A stretch of 8,745 nucleotides of DNA from Victivallales bacterium (lineage in GTDB: Bacteria; Verrucomicrobiota; Lentisphaeria; Victivallales; SZUA-371), in assembly GCA_028691155.1 (NCBI GenBank), contig JAQUZV010000074.1, positions 1-8,745 of the forward strand. The letters are read 5' to 3'. Positions 5,976-8,745 of this stretch are shown here, piece after piece; position 1 is the first letter of the stretch; every line of letters starts with the position of its first letter. A model generated the notes under the pieces. It saw only the letters and a program-made list of their open reading frames with translations. It was not told where the DNA came from and did not search any database. The position numbers and the translations under genes are program-made.

Positions 5976-7112
5976 TCACAACTTGATTTCGCCCCAGATA
6001 TCGCCGATCCGGATCACCTCCGGCAGCCTGCGGCCGGGGCGAATCAGCAAGGCCGAGGTGCCGGGAATGTCCCGACTGATGCGGCGACCGAACGCTTCGC
6101 CGTTGATAAAAATCGCGGTGGACAGCCAATCGGCGTCGGTGGCACGGGGAGTAACCACCGATACGGCCAGCATATTCTGCACCGTCATTCCGGTTTTGAC
6201 GTTCATGATGTGCGTGTACTGCTTCCCGCCGATCACCACATAACGCTCGTAATTACCGCTGGTGGCCACGGAGATATTCCGGCAGACGATGGTGCCGCAG
6301 GATTTATCTTTGTCGAGCGGATCGCGAATGCCGATGGTGTAGTTATTTTTCCCGGGCGGCGGTTGGGGAAAACAGTACATGTTGCCGGCCAGGTTGACGA
6401 CGCCGCAGGCAATGCCCATCTTCCGGATACGCACCACCGCCAAATCCACGGCAAACCCTTTGGCAATGCCGCCCAGATCGATACTCATGCCGTCGCGGGT
6501 GAATTTGACCGTATGATCGCGGTCGTTGAAAATCACTTTGTCCATACCCACCACCGCCAACGCCCGGTTTCTGGCCGCCGCATCGGGCAGGCGCTGTTGC
6601 GATTTGACATAAAATCCCCACATCACCATCAGTGGTCTGGCGGTAACATCGAACGCCCCGCCGGAAAGTTTCCAGGCCCGACGCGACTCGGTCAGCATCT
6701 GCCACAACAATTCACTGCAAACGAACGGCTGCCGCGCCGCGGTCCGATTCAATTGTGAAAGCTCGCTTTTGGCATCATAAATATTGCCGACCGTTTCAAT
6801 CTCCCGGAACGTATCGTAAACCGTGTCGGCGGCCTTCCCGGTCAGTTCCGGATCACCGTATAAGCTAACCTCGGCCACCGTCCCCATAATCGGATAACAA
6901 CGGTACTCCCGATGCACCGCCACCGCTTTGACCGCCGTTGCCGCGGCATCGGAAGCGGGAACGGAATCGCGCTTTGATTCCGGAGCCCAAAACTGATTGA
7001 AACCGGACCAGGCCAACCCGATAACAATAATCATCAACATGGCGGCCCGAAACTGTTTTTTGCTCATGCCGTTTCCCGGTTCCTGCTCCGGCGGCGGTGT
7101 TTGTTCCGACAT
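5976..7112 (-). CDS. apbE: FAD:protein FMN transferase (ApbE), membrane-anchored
   Basis: Attaches FMN covalently to threonine in target flavoproteins (for example Nqr/Rnf subunits) using FAD and Mg2+. The product is 378 residues from the chosen ATG. After a short proline/glutamate-rich cytoplasmic stretch there is one hydrophobic helix (about 25-41, MLMIIVIGLAW), with no lipobox, so the enzyme should be anchored facing the periplasm. Family motifs: LSGGAFDVTARPLMVMWGF (149-167), IDLGGIAKGFAVD (211-223), VVNLAGN (238-244), SVATSGNYERY (281-291), HIMNVKTG (301-308) and TDADWLST (325-332), where D328 and T332 match the metal-binding ADxLxT. AGGGA lies about nine bases upstream of the start; an internal ATG at 7067, directly before the membrane helix, is also possible, and a TTG at 7178 is unlikely. 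No Nqr/Rnf target gene is nearby. Confidence 0.92.
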   Translation of the reverse strand: MSEQTPPPEQEPGNGMSKKQFRAAMLMIIVIGLAWSGFNQFWAPESKRDSVPASDAAATAVKAVAVHREYRCYPIMGTVAEVSLYGDPELTGKAADTVYDTFREIETVGNIYDAKSELSQLNRTAARQPFVCSELLWQMLTESRRAWKLSGGAFDVTARPLMVMWGFYVKSQQRLPDAAARNRALAVVGMDKVIFNDRDHTVKFTRDGMSIDLGGIAKGFAVDLAVVRIRKMGIACGVVNLAGNMYCFPQPPPGKNNYTIGIRDPLDKDKSCGTIVCRNISVATSGNYERYVVIGGKQYTHIMNVKTGMTVQNMLAVSVVTPRATDADWLSTAIFINGEAFGRRISRDIPGTSALLIRPGRRLPEVIRIGDIWGEIKL

Positions 7113-7225
7113 TTTATTCCATCCCTGTATTTCCAGCATTGATTTACGGCGCCGATTAATGATGCCACGACGGCTCAAGCAACCATCGCCAGCGGCAGGC
7201 CCACGTTCCGCCCCGAAAATACGGT

Positions 7226-7266
7226 CTTATAATTCCATTATATAAGCGGCGCTTTTCGGCGGCTTA
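7226..7266 (-). promoter_or_regulatory. Possible apbE promoter -10 with overlapping dyads
   Basis: Minus-strand TATAAT (7242-7237) is a perfect -10 box about 125 bases upstream of apbE, but no good -35 lies at 16-18 bases. It is embedded in the inverted repeat CTTATA-N9-TATAAG (7226-7246). It also overlaps an imperfect 24-base palindrome, TAAGC...GCTTA (7243-7266). A weak -35 plus overlapping dyads suggests a regulated promoter, which is inference. Confidence 0.4.
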
Positions 7267-7306
7267 CCGATAAGATACTCCCACAAACCGATTTTAAAAC
7301 CATCTC

Positions 7307-7336
7307 TTTTCCGGAACTCCCGAAAAGTCCGGAAAA
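7307..7336. repeat. 9-bp inverted repeat TTTTCCGGA-N12-TCCGGAAAA
   Basis: A perfect inverted repeat in the apbE/SIMPL divergent intergenic region, 112 bases before the SIMPL start. The arms are exact. It could be a regulator site serving either gene or a hairpin. Apart from the dyads, promoter-like AT-rich DNA and the ribosome sites, I see nothing gene-like between 7113 and 7447. Confidence 0.4.
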
Positions 7337-7397
7337 AGCGCACGCCCCAACCGTGGAAAAATTCTTGTTTCCGGTATTGAAAAAAAACAATTCCCGG

Positions 7398-7426
7398 GTA
7401 TTGGTTTCCATAGTTGATTTTTAATT
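7398..7426 (+). promoter_or_regulatory. Weak candidate promoter for the SIMPL gene
   Basis: TATTGG (7398-7403), 17 bases, TAATTT (7421-7426), in an AT-rich stretch just before the GGGGAG ribosome site. The -35 match is poor, so the position of the promoter is uncertain. Confidence 0.25.
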
Positions 7427-7447
7427 TACATTCCGGGGAGAAAATTC

Positions 7448-8179
7448 ATGAAAATCAAGATTGTGCCGCTGTCATGGTTCGGGATTATCATAGTGGTGGG
7501 AATGATCGGCTCCGCTTTCGCGCTGTCTCACCTGTTGATCCGGCTGGAAAAGGAGAGCAAATTACAGGTGAAAGGTTACGCCGAAAGCAATATCATCTCC
7601 GACCGCGGCCGATTTGACGTCGTGCTGACGGTCAGCGACAAGGTACTGAAAACCGCGTACAGCACCTTGAACCAGCAAACCGACATGGTGCTGGCCAAGA
7701 TCAAGACAGCCGGATTCAAGCCGGAAGAAATTACCGTAGGAGGCATGCGGACGCTAAAGGTAGTCAAAAAAAATGCCAACGGCAAAGACACCAACGAGCT
7801 GGATTTTTATCAGTTGTCGCAGCCGATCACCATTGCGTCCGACAACGTCAAGCTGATCAGCAGCAAATACAAAACATTCAATGACCTGTTATTGCTCGGT
7901 CTGGAAATCACGGTCAACAGTCCGGAATATTTCATCTCCAATCTTGACAAATGCAAAATGGATCTGCTGGCGCAGGCCACGCAGAACGGTTATGATCGCG
8001 CCCGACTGATCGCCCAGAGCAGTGGAGGCCGGATTGGCGGTTTGAAATCGGCCCGACAGGGGGTGTTTCAGATTACGGCGCCGGATTCCGGAGACATCTC
8101 CGACTATGGGGTGTACGATCTGTCCAGCATCACCAAGAACGCCAAAATTGTGGTGACCTTGACCTATCAGTTGAAATAA
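7448..8179 (+). CDS. SIMPL domain (DUF541, YggE-like) protein with N-terminal membrane anchor
   Basis: A 243-residue protein with an N-terminal hydrophobic helix (about residues 9-28, WFGIIIVVGMIGSAFALSHL) without a clear cleavage site, so probably anchored with the rest in the periplasm. The SIMPL/DUF541 domain follows: LQVKGYAESNI (39-49) opening the first strand, then DVVLTVSDK, a helix ending AGFKPEEITVGG (typical 'F..eeI.t'), a central helix ARLIAQSSGGRIGGLKSARQG (about 195-215), and the closing strand AKIVVTLTYQL. The length agrees with the family. GGGGAG lies seven bases before the ATG. Family members are periplasmic or outer-envelope proteins linked to stress tolerance (YggE), but the biochemical function is not known. 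It precedes ssrA, which has its own promoter. Confidence 0.86.
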   Translation: MKIKIVPLSWFGIIIVVGMIGSAFALSHLLIRLEKESKLQVKGYAESNIISDRGRFDVVLTVSDKVLKTAYSTLNQQTDMVLAKIKTAGFKPEEITVGGMRTLKVVKKNANGKDTNELDFYQLSQPITIASDNVKLISSKYKTFNDLLLLGLEITVNSPEYFISNLDKCKMDLLAQATQNGYDRARLIAQSSGGRIGGLKSARQGVFQITAPDSGDISDYGVYDLSSITKNAKIVVTLTYQLK

Positions 8180-8185
8180 AGCGGT

Positions 8186-8209
8186 CGAAAAAAACATATT
8201 GTTTTTTCG
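8186..8209 (+). terminator. A/T-rich hairpin after the SIMPL gene
   Basis: CGAAAAAAACA and TGTTTTTTCG form a near-perfect inverted repeat (one bulged A) seven bases after the SIMPL stop. The stem is mostly A-T and its descending arm contains six T. It may act as a modest, possibly two-way terminator. Confidence 0.4.
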
Positions 8210-8218
8210 CCGGACATC

Positions 8219-8246
8219 TTGCAAATTTGCCGCGGGCATGTATAAA
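8219..8246 (+). promoter_or_regulatory. Promoter of ssrA
   Basis: TTGCAA (8219-8224), a 16-base spacer, and TATAAA (8241-8246) within a longer TATAAATAT tract. Transcription would begin near 8253, giving a precursor leader of about 40 bases before the mature tmRNA end produced by RNase P. Confidence 0.55.
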
Positions 8247-8291
8247 TATGGCAGACACATCAGTCTACGGATGGTCTTCCGATCCGGGATC

Positions 8292-8647
8292 GGGGGCGAC
8301 ATGGTTTCGACTGGTCAGGTAGATTGTGTGACGGCATGTCGAGGATGATCGTTGGCCTCGTAAATCATCGGTCAAGCAAATAATTGCTAACGAAGAATAC
8401 GCACTGGCTGCTTAATTGACGGCCACGTCTTTACCCTGACGGGTGCTAAGGGATAAAGACGTCAGCAGCGCCCTGGCTCGAATGTTCGGCCTTTCGGCAT
8501 CGGGTAAGATTTCAGGAAGGATAGTCTCAAAGCCGGCCTGTCCATCGGCTACGCGGCGGGACGAAAAACCACAAAGATGGAACAAACATGTAGAAGTCCA
8601 CATGGAATCTCTCCAGGACGGGGGTTCAACTCCCCCCGCCTCCACCA
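8292..8647 (+). ncRNA. ssrA: Transfer-messenger RNA (tmRNA)
   Basis: Rescues stalled ribosomes by trans-translation with SmpB, tagging the incomplete protein for degradation. The molecule is one-piece, not circularly permuted. The ends form the tRNA-like part: 5' GGGGGCG (8292-8298) pairs with CGCCTCC (8637-8643, one G-U), followed by discriminator A and encoded CCA. The T arm is GGGGG-TTCAACT-CCCCC (8620-8636), and the 5' GACATGGTTTCGACTGG block is highly characteristic. Pseudoknot PK1 is visible: CGAGG/CCTCG (8340-8344 with 8356-8360) and ATGAT/ATCAT (8345-8349 with 8364-8368). Downstream of the tag, ACGTCTTTA (8425-8433) pairs with TAAAGACGT (8454-8462). The tag frame 8386-8415 reads ANEEYALAA then stop. 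Confidence 0.97.
8386..8415 (+). CDS. tmRNA-encoded proteolysis tag ANEEYALAA
   Basis: Codons GCT AAC GAA GAA TAC GCA CTG GCT GCT TAA. The resume codon is placed at GCT by alignment with the E. coli arrangement: AAATAATT before it corresponds to AAATAGTC, and the distance from PK1 is similar. The ALAA ending is the ClpXP/ClpAP-type degron. The tag has nine residues against ten (ANDENYALAA) in E. coli. Confidence 0.8.
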   Translation, partial: ANEEYALAA

Positions 8648-8667
8648 TTTTAGCATTTAAGTCGCTG

Positions 8668-8696
8668 AAGGACAGGATTTTAACAATCCTGTCCTT
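8668..8696 (+). terminator. Perfect 12-bp hairpin downstream of ssrA
   Basis: AAGGACAGGATT, loop TTAAC, AATCCTGTCCTT, starting 21 bases after the tmRNA CCA. The stem is perfect and would end ssrA transcription, but only one extra T follows it, so it is not a classic intrinsic terminator. It could also be a dispersed repeat or part of an attachment site. From 8697 to the window end I see no gene. Confidence 0.5.
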
Positions 8697-8745
8697 TGTG
8701 CTGTAAAGCCCTTGCGCCGGGGCGTTTGCGAACGGGAAAGCACTC

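Noticed and set aside
5901..6758. 285-codon plus-strand open frame
   Set aside because: Antisense to apbE, which carries all family motifs; composition is that of a reversed coding frame.
8292..8647. tRNA gene ending in TTCAACT...CCA
   Set aside because: The T arm and CCA belong to the tRNA-like domain of tmRNA; there is no anticodon arm.
8443..8706. Open frames across the ssrA region on both strands
   Set aside because: They overlap the structured tmRNA, whose ends, T arm, pseudoknot and tag are all visible.
1..8745. CRISPR array, insertion sequence, toxin-antitoxin or defence island
   Set aside because: No regularly spaced repeats, transposase frames, terminal inverted repeats or known defence domains were seen on either strand.

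Overview
The window is ordinary bacterial chromosome. It is moderately GC-rich, densely packed, uses clear GGAG-type ribosome binding sites, and shows no insertion sequence, prophage, CRISPR array or tRNA gene. The gene set (polyprenyl-phosphate sugar-1-phosphate transferase, exonuclease VII large subunit, rhomboid-independent M50 protease, ThiE, membrane-anchored ApbE, SIMPL protein, one-piece tmRNA) fits a Gram-negative-type bacterium. A PVC-group member such as Lentisphaerota is a loose guess from the overall style only; nothing in the sequence proves it.

Layout. (1) 1-762, minus: a WecA/TagO/MraY-superfamily transferase whose C-terminus lies beyond the window. It is preceded by a roughly 230-nt leader driven by a near-consensus TTGACA-17-TAACTT promoter; the leader holds a G-quadruplex-type G-run. 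(2) 1127-3493, minus: a compact operon of a NIF3/YqfO-type CutA-like small protein, a short M50 metalloprotease and xseA, with its own TTGCCA-17-TAACTT promoter. The protease and xseA are only two bases apart. No xseB follows xseA. (3) 3555-4613, minus: a PHP-fold metallohydrolase, probably the first gene of the same minus-strand cluster. (4) 4853-5922, plus: a cysteine-rich two-zinc-site protein overlapping thiE by ATGA, diverging from the PHP gene. (5) 5976-7112, minus: ApbE flavin transferase with an N-terminal membrane anchor, convergent with thiE. (6) 7448-8179, plus: SIMPL/DUF541 protein, divergent from apbE across a 335-nt intergenic region with several dyads. (7) 8292-8647, plus: ssrA (tmRNA), with its own promoter and a predicted tag ANEEYALAA, followed by a perfect 12-bp hairpin.

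How the genes relate: they do not form one pathway. They are housekeeping functions for cell-envelope glycan lipid carriers, DNA repair, membrane proteolysis, thiamine synthesis, flavoprotein maturation and ribosome rescue. The least understood items are the cysteine-rich protein coupled to ThiE, the stand-alone CutA-like protein in the protease/xseA operon, the PHP protein, and the structured leader of the transferase gene. I see no convincing new multi-gene system such as a defence or biosynthetic island.
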